This document shows positions 1-9,539 of a stretch of DNA of 64,000 nucleotides, piece after piece; positions within the stretch are counted from its first letter, which is position 1, and every line of letters starts with the position of its first letter. Location of the stretch: assembly GCA_033764335.1 (NCBI GenBank), contig JANRJC010000017.1, positions 186,001 to 250,000 on the forward strand, in the 5' to 3' direction. Position numbers and translations under genes: made by a program. Below the pieces are notes generated by a model, which was not told the origin of the DNA, made no database searches, and saw nothing but the letters and a program-made list of their open reading frames with translations. The DNA is from JAGQVA01 sp033764335. Lineage in GTDB: Bacteria; Bacteroidota; Bacteroidia; J057.

Positions 1-191
1 GAAAGTCGGGAAAAACGGGGCAGCGATCCCACTGGAATAAGAGCTATCTGGCATTTTTTTTCGTAGAGAGCGTCTGCACAGGCAGAAGGAGGATATAAAT
101 GAAAACACGCCTCGCGATCCGATATATTCACCTCAAATCCATCCATAAAAGGACGTGTGTTCAGGTATGCAACAAGGGCTACATCTATCAT
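1..191 (-). CDS. mqnA: Chorismate dehydratase MqnA, N-terminal part (cut by window edge)
   Basis: Reading the minus strand from an ATG at 191 gives about 63 codons running off the left edge. The protein starts MIDVALVAYLNTRPF, the N-terminal signature of MqnA (normally valine or isoleucine, then SYLNTRP). MqnA dehydrates chorismate to 3-enolpyruvylbenzoate, the first step of the futalosine route to menaquinone, in the cytoplasm. It lies 4 bases downstream of the histidine phosphatase gene and in the same operon as mqnE, which supplies the next step; this context strongly supports the call. The rest of the gene is outside the window, so its integrity cannot be judged. Confidence 0.85.
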   Translation of the reverse strand, partial: MIDVALVAYLNTRPFMDGFEVNISDREACFHLYPPSACADALYEKKCQIALIPVGSLPRFSRL

Positions 192-195
192 GGTG

Positions 196-834
196 TTATC
201 CTACATTAAGTTTTAGATTCTCCAGATGGGTAATATCGTTTAGAAGGGTCAGTTCTGCTTTTCCGGATTTTTCGATTTTCACGATGGAAAGTGCTGTATT
301 ATGATGGTTGTATTTTTCCATGTGTATCATTCCCTCCCCGAGGAGGTTACTGAGGATAACGCGCAACTGTCTTCCATGTGAACAAAGCAGCAGGGTTTTG
401 CCCATATACTCTTCCCTGAGCAGATCAAAAAGCGGCACAGCGCGGTCCCAGGCTTCAATTGGAGATTCTCCCTCGGGAACTCTTTCGGCAAAATCTCCCT
501 CGGCCCATTTTTGAAGGATTTGCCGGAAGCTGCGATTCTGCTCAGGGGAAGGTTTTTTACCTTCGTGAACCCCCCAGTTAAATTCATTCAGCCCCGGGTG
601 AACCCGGATATCGTAACCATAATCTTTCCAGAAAGAAAGCGTCTGATGAGTACGGATGAGGGTACTGGCAAAAACCGCATCAAAGGCTGTTTCGCGGTAA
701 TGCTGAAAAAAGGCTCCCGCCTGCAAAAGCCCGATTTCGTTGAGAGAAGAATCTATACCACTTCCCTGAACAATACCCTGCCGGTTGTAATCGGTTTCTC
801 CATGACGGACAAAATAAAGGGTGAGGAGGCTCAT
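196..834 (-). CDS. Histidine phosphatase family protein (phosphoglycerate mutase-like)
   Basis: A 212-residue protein with the RHGET signature near residue 10 (the phospho-accepting histidine) and a second conserved histidine in CSHGRQLR near residue 150, the hallmarks of the histidine phosphatase superfamily. The length is normal for a single-domain cytoplasmic member. Its ATG overlaps the mqnE stop as ATGA, and mqnA follows 4 bases after its own stop, so it is co-transcribed and probably translationally coupled with two menaquinone genes. No phosphatase step is known between MqnA and MqnE, so the substrate is open: a general phosphosugar or nucleotide phosphatase, or a housekeeping role linked to the pathway. 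Confidence 0.85.
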   Translation of the reverse strand: MSLLTLYFVRHGETDYNRQGIVQGSGIDSSLNEIGLLQAGAFFQHYRETAFDAVFASTLIRTHQTLSFWKDYGYDIRVHPGLNEFNWGVHEGKKPSPEQNRSFRQILQKWAEGDFAERVPEGESPIEAWDRAVPLFDLLREEYMGKTLLLCSHGRQLRVILSNLLGEGMIHMEKYNHHNTALSIVKIEKSGKAELTLLNDITHLENLKLNVG

Positions 835-2000
835 ACTTTTTCGGCGTAATCAGTTTCGGATTCAAAAGTTTCGACGGAAAAATCGTGAATGACATGGTAG
901 AGAGTATCCCTTTCGATGGGGACATAACCGGCTCTTTTTATCAGGTCAATCAGCTCCAACGTGGACATGGCCGGGTTTTGGTCTTCGGCACCGGCCATAG
1001 AATATATCTTGGTAGTATCGTCAATCGTTCCGTCAATATCGTCCACGCCGTAAGAAAGTGCCAGTTGGGCGGTTCGCCGACCAATCATAGGCCAGTAGGC
1101 TTTTACATGGTCAAAATTGTCGAGGTAAATACGGCTAATGGCATAATTGCGGAGGTCTTCAATCACGGAGACTTCCGGAAGATGCGACATTTCATTATTC
1201 TGATTGCGAAATTTGAGCGGGATAAAGGTCTGAAATCCGCCCGTGCGATCCTGGAGCATACGCAGGCGGCGCATGTGATCCACCCGGTGGGCAAAGGTTT
1301 CGATATGCCCGTAAAGAATCGTGGCATTTGTGCGTAAACCCAGTTCATGCGCAATTTCGTGGATTTCCAGCCATTCGGCGGAAGTACATTTGCCTCCGGC
1401 GATTTCGGTGCGGATGGTTTCATCAAATATCTCGGCACCGCCGCCGGGGATTGAATTTAAGCCCGCTTCGATGAGCGTTTCCAGTCCTTCGCGGTAAGAT
1501 ACTTTGGCCTTTTTGAAAATATAGTGAAACTCGACCGGCGTCAGAGCCTTTATATGTAAGTCGGGGCGGTGTTCTTTGATTTTACGAAAAAGCTCTACAT
1601 AAAACGAAAGATCATACTGAGGGAGAACGCCTCCGACAATGTGAACTTCCGTAACAGGTTTACCGTCGTACTTACGCACAATATCCATAATTTCTTCCAG
1701 CGAAAATTCCCAGCCATCTTCCCGCTTTTTGATACGACGGGAGTAAGCGCAGAAGGAACAACTATAAATACAGACATTGGTAGGTTCAATGTGGAAATTG
1801 CGGTTGAAGAAAGTATTTTTCCCTTGTTTTTGTCGCCTTACATGGCTGGCGAGGATTCCGAGAAAGGGAAGGTCTCCGTGTTCGTATAGGTATAGGCAAT
1901 CCTCATCCGAAATTCTTTCGTTATTCAGGACTTTAGCGGTAATGGATTTTCCTTCCGGAGAAATTTGGGGGTGGTTGCAGAGGTAATCAATCAGGTTCAT
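831..2000 (-). CDS. mqnE: Aminofutalosine synthase MqnE (radical SAM)
   Basis: A radical SAM enzyme with the CX3CX2C cluster motif CIYSCSFC near residue 70, followed by a TIM-barrel pattern including IVGGVLP and the SIPGGGAEIF segment that is characteristic of MqnE. It joins 3-enolpyruvylbenzoate to the adenosyl radical of SAM to give aminofutalosine, step two of menaquinone synthesis. About 389 residues, usual for the family. I chose the ATG at 2000; an in-frame ATG at 2027 would add nine residues but lies only 3 bases from a TAAGTTTG promoter element at 2030-2037, so it is probably upstream of the transcript start. MqnC is the main alternative, but the GGGAEIF context and the mqnA linkage favour MqnE. 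Confidence 0.92.
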   Translation of the reverse strand: MNLIDYLCNHPQISPEGKSITAKVLNNERISDEDCLYLYEHGDLPFLGILASHVRRQKQGKNTFFNRNFHIEPTNVCIYSCSFCAYSRRIKKREDGWEFSLEEIMDIVRKYDGKPVTEVHIVGGVLPQYDLSFYVELFRKIKEHRPDLHIKALTPVEFHYIFKKAKVSYREGLETLIEAGLNSIPGGGAEIFDETIRTEIAGGKCTSAEWLEIHEIAHELGLRTNATILYGHIETFAHRVDHMRRLRMLQDRTGGFQTFIPLKFRNQNNEMSHLPEVSVIEDLRNYAISRIYLDNFDHVKAYWPMIGRRTAQLALSYGVDDIDGTIDDTTKIYSMAGAEDQNPAMSTLELIDLIKRAGYVPIERDTLYHVIHDFSVETFESETDYAEKV

Positions 2001-2029
2001 GGACGTGGGTTTAAGCCGTAATTCCACAA

Positions 2030-2037
2030 CAAACTTA
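2030..2037 (-). promoter_or_regulatory. Candidate Bacteroidota -7 element for mqnE operon
   Basis: The minus strand reads TAAGTTTG, an exact match to the TAnnTTTG -7 consensus of the Bacteroidota primary sigma factor. Its 3' end is 30 bases upstream of the preferred mqnE ATG at 2000. No good TTTG -33 box is seen at the usual spacing, so this is a half-supported promoter. Confidence 0.4.
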
Positions 2038-2304
2038 CAATTTTTTCTGAAACTTCTGTATCTTTTTACGGTTAGAAATGAGGGTTGTTGTGGATTTTAG
2101 GGGCAAATATAGGGTATCTGACAGAAATAAAGAAGACGAGATTAAATGCTGGTTATCAGATAAATATTCCAACAAACGATCGAATTTTTTGCATTTTCAG
2201 TAAAAAAATCCCGCTTGTTCCGGAAAAATATTTATCTTTAAGCTTGGTTTTTTCTGTATTGTATGAAGATGAACCGGTTTTGACTAAATTTCACTTCCTA
2301 ATCT
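2038..2304. other. Divergent intergenic region between mqnE and the SNF2 gene
   Basis: An AT-rich stretch separating divergent genes that must hold both promoters. Besides the TAAGTTTG element next to it, TATCTTTA is seen near 2230 on the plus strand, one base off the -7 consensus, but with no -33 box at proper spacing. A 77-codon open frame here has no recognisable features and is not called as a gene. Confidence 0.5.
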
Positions 2305-5166
2305 ATGCGATTAGTTGATCCCGAGCTACCCTTTACCGCGGTCTATTCGATTTATCACCACGAGTTTTTGGGATACATGATTTCCGCACACATTGTGCAA
2401 CTACTACCCAACCGAGAGTTGAGTCTGGTTCATCATCGGCTTGTGCCGGAGAATATGGAGCAGTTTCGAGACGGGCTTGAAGAATCTGATATTAAACTTA
2501 TCCATCTGACGGATGAAATATCCCCGCGAAGGATTATCAAAAAATTTGGAGGGAACCCGCGCCATGAGGCGGAATTTTTCACTACCCGCTTTAAGGGGGA
2601 ATTGGAGAATCTGGCGAAAAACTTTGTCCAGCGTAAGATGGCCGTTATTTTAGGCATGTTAGGCGGAAAATATGTCTTTGAAATGGGAAACGACGGTTAC
2701 CCCGCCAAAGAGCCAATCTATCTGCTGGAAGAAAAAGCCTCTGTATGGTTTCATTTTCGGAAAAAAGAATCGTTCACGCGCTATTATCCGACCATTAAAC
2801 TAAGAGGGGACTCCGTAAGGCTTCAGGGCCTGCATGCCCGATTGATTTGCCTTCAGCCTGCATGGGTTCTGCTAAATCGGGAACTTTTTACTTTTGATGA
2901 AGAGGTGGACGGGAAAAAACTTATCCCTTTTCTCAAGCAGGAATACATCGTAATCCCCAAAGAAACCGAGTCGGTTTATTTTGAAAAGTTTATCACCCGG
3001 CTGATCGAAAACAGCAACGTAATTGCCAAAGGGTTTGAAATCATTGATATCCGGGAAAAACCCCGCTTTCAACTTTTAGTCAAAGAACACGACGGCAGTA
3101 GCCTTTCGCTTCTTCCCCGTGTAGGATATGGATCCTTTTACCTCGATTTACTCAAAGAAGGAAAAGTCAAAGCCAAACTGGAGCATGCCGACGACTCCTA
3201 CATTTTTCACCGCATCTATCGGGATTGCCCGGAAGAAAAAATAGTCGTTGACTTTCTGGATAGTATAAAACCCAACGAGAACAGCCTGACTCCCTGGGAA
3301 TATGTCGAAAAAGAAAAAGGGCTTGCCTGGATATCTCAATATCACAACACCCTCCTGGTCCAGGGAATCCAGATTGTTCAGGAAAACAAAAATTACCGGA
3401 TCAACCTCACCCGCCCGGAGATTACCCTTACCACGCAGGATGCCGGAGATTGGTTTGATATAAAAGCAATGGTACGGATCGGGCAATTTGAAATTCCTTT
3501 TATTCGGTTTCGCAATCATATTCTTCGCAATAAAAGAGAATATGAGCTTCCCGATGGATCCATTGCCATCCTTCCGGAAGAATGGTTTTCGGATTACCAA
3601 CACCTGCTCGAAGTCTCCGAAATGCGCAATGGGGAGACTTTTAGCATCCGGAAGTATCAGGCGCCGCTTCTCCATTTCCCCTCCAAATCCAATGGTACAG
3701 CCCGCCTGTATGAATCCATCAAACAACTCGACCGAATTCCCGATGTATCCCCGCCCCTTCATTTGAATGCCGACCTCCGAAACTACCAGTTACAGGGTTA
3801 TAACTGGCTTTTGTTTATGAAAGATCATAATATGGGGGCCATTCTCGCCGATGATATGGGTCTGGGAAAAACGCTTCAGACCCTTACACTTCTCCAAAAG
3901 GAAAAAGAATCCGGAGAAGTGCATTCGCCCTCGCTGATCGTATTGCCGACTTCGCTGATCCACAATTGGAAAAACGAATCGGAAAAATTCACGCCACAGC
4001 TACGGGTGCATGTCCACACCGGCGTAAGTCGGGCGAAAAATCCGGCCATTTTCCAGGGGTATGACCTTATCCTTACCACCTATGGTATCACAAGACAGGA
4101 CATAGACATGCTCCGGGCATTTCCTTTTCACTATGTCATTCTGGATGAAAGCCAGATGATCAAAAATCCGGAGTCCAAAACCGCCAGAGCCGTGCGCAAA
4201 CTGATTTCCCGCCACCGGCTTTCGCTTACCGGTACACCGATTGAAAATACGGTGATGGATATATGGTCTCAGATGGCTTTCCTCAATCCGGGTTTATTAG
4301 GCAATGAAGCCTTTTTCAAACGTTTTTATGTACAACCCATTGAAAAAGACCATGACAATAAACGATCGGCCAAACTCCAGCGAATCATCTATCCCTTTAT
4401 TCTTCGCCGCAAAAAACAGCAGGTAGAAAAAGAACTTCCGCCCAAAATCGAAAAACTCCACTATTGCGACATGGTTGATGTCCAGAAGGAGTTTTATGAA
4501 GAAGTACGCAGCACCTACCGAAACTACCTTCTGGAACTTATCAGCCAGGGTACTTGGAAAAAAAATAAATTAAATATCCTCACCGGCTTACAGAAACTGC
4601 GGCAGATTGCCATTCACCCCCAGATGCTCGACAAAGAAAAGTACGACCTGGAATCTTCGGGAAAATACCAGGAAGTGCGGCGAATGTTAGACCAAGTAAT
4701 TCGGAAAAAACGATCAAAAGTATTGATATTCAGCCAGTTTGTTAAAATGTTGCATTTACTCCGAGATGATCTTGACCGGGAAGGCATTCGATACAACTAC
4801 CTCGATGGAAGTACCAAAGACCGACAGGCCCAGGTGGATTCTTTCCAGACCGAAAAAGACATCCAGGTATTTCTTATTAGCCTGAAAGCCGGAGGAGTCG
4901 GTCTAAATCTTACCGCCGCGGATTATGTTTTTATTCTTGATCCCTGGTGGAATCCTGCCGTGGAGAATCAGGCGGTGGATCGTTCGCACCGGATCGGACA
5001 GCAGAAGACCGTTTTCTATTATAAGTTTATTACTACCGATTCCATCGAAGAAAAAATCCTCAACCTCCAGCGTACAAAAGCACAGCTTTCCAATGAAATT
5101 ATCAATGCAGAAGAAGATATGTACAAATCCCTCGATATAGGAGATATCGAAGATTTACTGAAATAA
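2305..5166 (+). CDS. SNF2/SWI2-family helicase-like ATPase
   Basis: A 953-residue protein whose C-terminal half is a complete SNF2 motor: Walker A DDMGLGKT near residue 516, the DEAH-box equivalent LDESQ near residue 614, motif III LTGTPIEN, then the second RecA lobe with GGVGLNLTAAD and the motif VI region AVDRSHRIGQ. Such proteins translocate on double-stranded DNA and remodel protein-DNA complexes; bacterial examples include RapA and many uncharacterised HepA-like proteins. The first 450 or so residues have no motif I recognise and probably form a substrate-binding region. No SWIM zinc motif was seen. Neighbours are unrelated, so it appears monocistronic. No linked nuclease or methylase argues against a DISARM-type defence role here. 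Confidence 0.93.
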   Translation: MRLVDPELPFTAVYSIYHHEFLGYMISAHIVQLLPNRELSLVHHRLVPENMEQFRDGLEESDIKLIHLTDEISPRRIIKKFGGNPRHEAEFFTTRFKGELENLAKNFVQRKMAVILGMLGGKYVFEMGNDGYPAKEPIYLLEEKASVWFHFRKKESFTRYYPTIKLRGDSVRLQGLHARLICLQPAWVLLNRELFTFDEEVDGKKLIPFLKQEYIVIPKETESVYFEKFITRLIENSNVIAKGFEIIDIREKPRFQLLVKEHDGSSLSLLPRVGYGSFYLDLLKEGKVKAKLEHADDSYIFHRIYRDCPEEKIVVDFLDSIKPNENSLTPWEYVEKEKGLAWISQYHNTLLVQGIQIVQENKNYRINLTRPEITLTTQDAGDWFDIKAMVRIGQFEIPFIRFRNHILRNKREYELPDGSIAILPEEWFSDYQHLLEVSEMRNGETFSIRKYQAPLLHFPSKSNGTARLYESIKQLDRIPDVSPPLHLNADLRNYQLQGYNWLLFMKDHNMGAILADDMGLGKTLQTLTLLQKEKESGEVHSPSLIVLPTSLIHNWKNESEKFTPQLRVHVHTGVSRAKNPAIFQGYDLILTTYGITRQDIDMLRAFPFHYVILDESQMIKNPESKTARAVRKLISRHRLSLTGTPIENTVMDIWSQMAFLNPGLLGNEAFFKRFYVQPIEKDHDNKRSAKLQRIIYPFILRRKKQQVEKELPPKIEKLHYCDMVDVQKEFYEEVRSTYRNYLLELISQGTWKKNKLNILTGLQKLRQIAIHPQMLDKEKYDLESSGKYQEVRRMLDQVIRKKRSKVLIFSQFVKMLHLLRDDLDREGIRYNYLDGSTKDRQAQVDSFQTEKDIQVFLISLKAGGVGLNLTAADYVFILDPWWNPAVENQAVDRSHRIGQQKTVFYYKFITTDSIEEKILNLQRTKAQLSNEIINAEEDMYKSLDIGDIEDLLK

Positions 5167-5239
5167 GAGTATCTAAATGTTGTTCTTAATAAGGGCAGGG
5201 AATTGGGGTAGTGAGCTTTATGGCGGCTAACAGCGATTT

Positions 5240-7339
5240 TCAGGTAGGTACCTGTACGGATTTTTTGGAAGATTTTTTTCGCTTCGGGCGTTGCTCCTTT
5301 GCTATATCGGATTCCAAGGGCGAGGGCGGCAGCACAAAATAAACCGTCGTGCCCAGATCAAGCTGGGATTCAATCCAGATCCTGCCCTTGTGTTGTTCGA
5401 CGATTTTTTTGCAAATCGAAAGGCCGATTCCGGTGCCCTTGTATTGAGATTTTTTGTTGTGGAGCCGGAGAAAAAGCCCGAATATTTTGTCCTTATACGC
5501 CTCATCCATTCCGATACCGTTGTCGGATACGGCAAACCGGTATCCTTCTTCGGTCTGAACACAGCTTATTTTTATTTCCGGTTTACGGTCTGAGCTGCGG
5601 AATTTGATCGAATTATCCACCAGATGCTGAAATAGCTGAATCATTTGCCCCTTATTGGCGGTAATTACCGGGAGATTTTGAATAGATATCCGAGCGCCCT
5701 GAGTGGCTTTATCGCGGTTAAGTGCCTCAATAATGGAAGTGATAATCTGATTGATATTTACCTCCGAGTATTCGTGTTTACCAATTCCGACAACTGAGTA
5801 GGCAAGCAAGTCCGACAAAAGCGTATCCATTCGGCTGACGCCGCTGGTGATATAGTCAATAAATTCATTGGCTTGGCTGTCGAGTTTGTCATGGTATCGG
5901 CGTTTGAGGAGAGTGGTAAAACTACTGATACTTCGCAAAGGTTCGCGAAGGTCATGAGAAGTAACATGCGCGAACTGTCGAAGTTCCTCATTGGAACTTT
6001 CGAGGCGTTCATTTTGCATCCGGATTTCCTCATTTTTACCTGCCAGGATTGCATTCGTTACTTTCAATGTTTTGTTGCGGAGATATCCCATATAAAGCAC
6101 AGCGAGGAGGAGAAGCATACCGGAACCGAGGAGGATAAAAAACAACTGCCGATTAGAAGACTCAGATTCTTTTTGTTGAAGAATGATTTCATTTTCCCGC
6201 TGCCGAAGTTTATACTGATGATCGAGTTTAGCCAATTGCGTAATTTTGGTTTCGTCCAGCAGAGAATCCTTGAAGATGATGTATTGCTTAAAGAATTTGT
6301 ATGCCTCTACCGGCATGTTCATTTTATCCCAGGCATTTGCACGCTCTTCGTAAACGTCTCTTTTTAAAGCGAGGGAGTGGATGGACTCAACCACCGGTTC
6401 TACTTCGTCGAGCAGCGATAAGGCTTTGGAGGGGTTGCCGGTTTCGGTATAGAGGCCCGCAGCCTGAATTTTAAAACTGGAAGCTTCCTTTTTGACTCCG
6501 AGACTTTCGAACAGGTTAACCGCATTTTCGAGTGCCTGGAAAGCCGCGGGGTAATCTTTTTTTTCTTTAAAGATATTGCCCAACACACCTTCGGCATAAG
6601 CAACTCCGTAAGTGTGCCCGATAGAATCGGCGATTCGGCGGGAAGAGATGATATACTTTTCAGCCTTGTCAAACTCTTTTAGTTCGACATAAGCTGCGCC
6701 TACGGAGGCCGTATAAGTATAAAGATTTCCGGGTTCATTGGCATATTTGCCAAGCCTTAAAGCTCTTTCAAAACTATTAAGTGCCTCCTGATACGATTTT
6801 TGGCTCCAATATATTGTACCCTGATTCCGGTAACTATAAGCGAGGCCTGCGGTATCCTGCTCTGCCTCAAATATTTTGAGGGCTTCAAACTGATATTCCA
6901 TGGCCTTTTCATATTCGCCGAGGCTTACATATACCTCTGACATCTGAGTGAGGTTTTTGGCAACCTGCTTGGGGTTGTCTATCAGTCCGGAAAGTTCTTT
7001 CGCCTTGAGTAAATACTGAATGGAGTTGTAGTAATCGTCCAACGGATAAAAATAGATTAGCCCTATATTGTGGAGAAAGGTAAATTCTGATTTGTTGTCG
7101 CGAATGATACGTGCGATTTCCAGCCCTGTAAGCATACATTTGAGGGCTTCCTCGGGTTCCTGAACAGACATATAATGCTTACCTAATTCCCGGTAAGTGC
7201 TCATCAACTCTGCCCTTTTTTCAGGATTTTTAGATAAAAAATCTATCTCCTTTTTCAGACTGTCCGGATTCGCACCGAATAGAATCTGAGGAAAGAGAAC
7301 AAGCAAAGAGATAAAACCCGATAAGAAAAGATGCTTCAT
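5240..7339 (-). CDS. Exported-sensor TPR histidine kinase (active type)
   Basis: 699 residues: Sec signal peptide (1-22), about seven tetratricopeptide repeats (roughly 40-370), a membrane helix near 400-420, a coiled coil, then a HisKA domain with H-box SHDLREPL near residue 463 and a HATPase domain with N-box LVDNSIKF, G1 box DNGIGMD and G2 box GTGIGLSI. All catalytic motifs are present. The TPR sensor should sit in the periplasm and the kinase in the cytoplasm. No response regulator is adjacent. It lies 64 bases downstream of a paralogue (7404-9335) of the same architecture that has lost its kinase motifs, which suggests a tandem duplication and possibly a shared signalling unit. A basic tail (KRKKSSKK) follows the ATPase domain. 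Confidence 0.93.
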   Translation of the reverse strand: MKHLFLSGFISLLVLFPQILFGANPDSLKKEIDFLSKNPEKRAELMSTYRELGKHYMSVQEPEEALKCMLTGLEIARIIRDNKSEFTFLHNIGLIYFYPLDDYYNSIQYLLKAKELSGLIDNPKQVAKNLTQMSEVYVSLGEYEKAMEYQFEALKIFEAEQDTAGLAYSYRNQGTIYWSQKSYQEALNSFERALRLGKYANEPGNLYTYTASVGAAYVELKEFDKAEKYIISSRRIADSIGHTYGVAYAEGVLGNIFKEKKDYPAAFQALENAVNLFESLGVKKEASSFKIQAAGLYTETGNPSKALSLLDEVEPVVESIHSLALKRDVYEERANAWDKMNMPVEAYKFFKQYIIFKDSLLDETKITQLAKLDHQYKLRQRENEIILQQKESESSNRQLFFILLGSGMLLLLAVLYMGYLRNKTLKVTNAILAGKNEEIRMQNERLESSNEELRQFAHVTSHDLREPLRSISSFTTLLKRRYHDKLDSQANEFIDYITSGVSRMDTLLSDLLAYSVVGIGKHEYSEVNINQIITSIIEALNRDKATQGARISIQNLPVITANKGQMIQLFQHLVDNSIKFRSSDRKPEIKISCVQTEEGYRFAVSDNGIGMDEAYKDKIFGLFLRLHNKKSQYKGTGIGLSICKKIVEQHKGRIWIESQLDLGTTVYFVLPPSPLESDIAKEQRPKRKKSSKKSVQVPT

Positions 7340-7403
7340 ACCTTATAAAGATAAGACATAAATCCCGAAATTCCACTTATCCTGAAGAAAACGAAAATAC
7401 CGG

Positions 7404-9335
7404 TCATTCCGGTATTTTGATGTAAAATATATTTCCTTTTCCAAAATCAGATTGTGAAAAAAACTTCCCGCCATGGGCTTCCACCACAATGCGGCAAAAA
7501 TTTTCTTCCTGCTCGGTCTGGGGCAATCCTTTGGAATTATCTTCAAATACGATGAGGAAATGGCCTTCCTGCCGTGTATAGGAAATCGCTATTACCGGGT
7601 CTTCTTCCCTTCGAAAGCGAGTAGCATTGGTCAGGAAATACTGAAACAATTTCACCATCTGCCTGCGGTTGGCCGGAATTTCCGGCAATTCGTTAAACCG
7701 GATTTTGATCGGTTGTCTTTTGAGTGCCTCCGGTAAAGAAGCCGTTGCCTCGCGTATAATATCAGCCAGCCGTATTTTTTCGAGGTTTACGCTGTTTTCG
7801 TCCTCCACCATTTTGAGTTTTAGTCCGGTCAACAGAGATTCGATCCGGGCAGTTTGATCTTTGATGGTTTTGGCTGCATGGCGAATGGTATCAAAAGAAT
7901 CACTGTTTTGTTCGAGTCTCTCTGCCTGGGCGGAAATGTGATGGAGTGGAGAGACTACATCATTGGAAATCAGGTCGGTAAGATTGATCAGATCCTGATT
8001 TGCGCGGGCAAGTTGTTGGTTATTTTTTTGGATTTCGGCATTTTTTGCCTCCAGCAGCATCGTCGTTTTTTGCTGAGACCGAAACCGAATATACACGAGC
8101 CACAATACCAGAGATAGAAAGACTACGCCGGCTATGAGTCCGTAGATATAAAACCGGTCGTGAATTTTCTCATTTTTGCGCTGAAGGCGATTAATCTGGT
8201 CCTGTTGGCGTTTTAATTCAAATTCGGCATCAAGAATGGCCATCTGGCGGGCATCTTTTTCGTTGATAAGCGAATCTTTTATCGAAGCATACTGGCGGAA
8301 ATAGGCCAGTGCCTGGGTATGTTTCCCGAGTTTCTCATAATTATCCGCCATTGCTTTAAGGCTCAGGCTTTTTAATTGTTTGGACTGGATTTCATCGGCC
8401 ACCTTCTGTGTTTCCTCCAGAATATTTATCGCCTCTTTGTATTTTTTTTCCAATGTATAAATTTCGGCCAGAACCACCTGAAAGTCCGATGATTCGGCTT
8501 TGATATCCAGCATATCAAATTGTTCGATGGCCGCTTTTACGTGGGTTTCTGCGGATTCGAGTTGTCCCAAATCTTTTTGAGTGGTGCCGATCATTCCGGT
8601 CGAAAAAGCGATTCCATAGGTATAGGGTATTTCCCGGGCAATTTCCAGGGATTCCGTGGCATATTTGAGGGCTTCTTCCGGCTGTTTTTTCTGCGTATAG
8701 ACCGAAGACATAGCCGCAAGAACGGTGTAAATCTGGATTTTGTGTTCTCCGCTTCGATAAAATTTCAGGGATTTGCGAAGATGATCCAAAGCCTGATCAA
8801 ACATTTCGCGGTACCAATAAACGGTACCGATCACGCGATGGGAATTTGCAATGCCCAGCGAATCATTTACTCTTATGGAGATATCTAATGCGTCAAGTTC
8901 CAATACCAATGCCTGTTTGTAGTTTCCGAGGCTGATATAAACTTCGGCTGTGCGGGAAAGGTTTTCCGCCTGTTGGGGAAGCGACACAAGGCCCTGCCCC
9001 AATTCGCGGGCCTCGAGGTAGGATTCCAGTGCATTGGCATAATTGTCCAGCCAGAAATAGATGGTTCCGATCTGGTTCAGAAGATAAAACTCCTGTTCTT
9101 TCATCTCCAGTTTCCGGGCCAGATCCAGACTGATCTGAAAATGTTTTAATGCCTCATCATGTTCATAAATTTCATGATAGGCAATGCCAAGTTCTCGCTG
9201 AATTTCCTGTCTCCGAATATCATCACTTTCTGATTCCAACGCATTCAGTTCGGCCACCAAGCTATCCGGGTTGGAAGCAGGCGAAGGCAGAGCCAGAAAG
9301 GTTGAAAATATCAGGAGCAGAAAGGATCTAAACAT
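7404..9335 (-). CDS. TPR histidine-kinase paralogue with degenerate catalytic domain (pseudokinase)
   Basis: About 643 residues with the layout of its downstream neighbour: signal peptide (MFRSFLLLIFSTFLALPSPAS), TPR array, membrane helix (IYGLIAGVVFLSLVLW) and kinase-like C-terminus. The H-box, SHDLREPL in the neighbour, is SNDVVSPL here, so the phospho-accepting histidine is an asparagine. The N-box asparagine survives in FLTNATRF. The G1 box is DNSKGLP instead of DNGIGMD, and the GTGIGL G2 box is absent, replaced by a short direct run into the last helix and strand. It should not autophosphorylate and probably binds ATP poorly, if at all. I start at the ATG at 9335, which begins the signal peptide cleanly; an ATG at 9347 adds four residues. 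It may regulate or dimerise with the active paralogue (inference). Confidence 0.88.
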   Translation of the reverse strand: MFRSFLLLIFSTFLALPSPASNPDSLVAELNALESESDDIRRQEIQRELGIAYHEIYEHDEALKHFQISLDLARKLEMKEQEFYLLNQIGTIYFWLDNYANALESYLEARELGQGLVSLPQQAENLSRTAEVYISLGNYKQALVLELDALDISIRVNDSLGIANSHRVIGTVYWYREMFDQALDHLRKSLKFYRSGEHKIQIYTVLAAMSSVYTQKKQPEEALKYATESLEIAREIPYTYGIAFSTGMIGTTQKDLGQLESAETHVKAAIEQFDMLDIKAESSDFQVVLAEIYTLEKKYKEAINILEETQKVADEIQSKQLKSLSLKAMADNYEKLGKHTQALAYFRQYASIKDSLINEKDARQMAILDAEFELKRQQDQINRLQRKNEKIHDRFYIYGLIAGVVFLSLVLWLVYIRFRSQQKTTMLLEAKNAEIQKNNQQLARANQDLINLTDLISNDVVSPLHHISAQAERLEQNSDSFDTIRHAAKTIKDQTARIESLLTGLKLKMVEDENSVNLEKIRLADIIREATASLPEALKRQPIKIRFNELPEIPANRRQMVKLFQYFLTNATRFRREEDPVIAISYTRQEGHFLIVFEDNSKGLPQTEQEENFCRIVVEAHGGKFFSQSDFGKGNIFYIKIPE

Positions 9336-9466
9336 AATGGCGATCAATCTCTTAACTTCTATCCCTCAATATTCAGACCAATCTTAATGGTTAACCGAAA
9401 ATTGCATGCGAATGTACAGGTTTCGTAGAATATTGTCTGAAAAAAGCAGAACTTCTGTGTTCCGAT

Positions 9467-9474
9467 TACTTTTG
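9467..9474 (+). promoter_or_regulatory. Candidate -7 element upstream of the DUF2911 gene
   Basis: TACTTTTG matches the Bacteroidota TAnnTTTG -7 consensus exactly and lies 65 bases upstream of the ATG at 9540. No TTTG -33 box is found at the expected spacing, so support is partial. Confidence 0.35.
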
Positions 9475-9539
9475 CACCTTTTGCGATGTTTTCCTAAGTT
9501 GCTGGTTGATTACTATAAAAGAATCAAAATCAATTACAA

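Noticed and set aside
2085..2318. 77-codon frame between mqnE and the SNF2 gene
   Set aside because: No signal peptide, motif or spacing to neighbours; AT-rich intergenic sequence that also overlaps the SNF2 start.
2305..5166. DISARM or other defence island centred on the SNF2 gene
   Set aside because: No methyltransferase, DUF1998 or phospholipase gene is adjacent; flanks are housekeeping and sensor genes.
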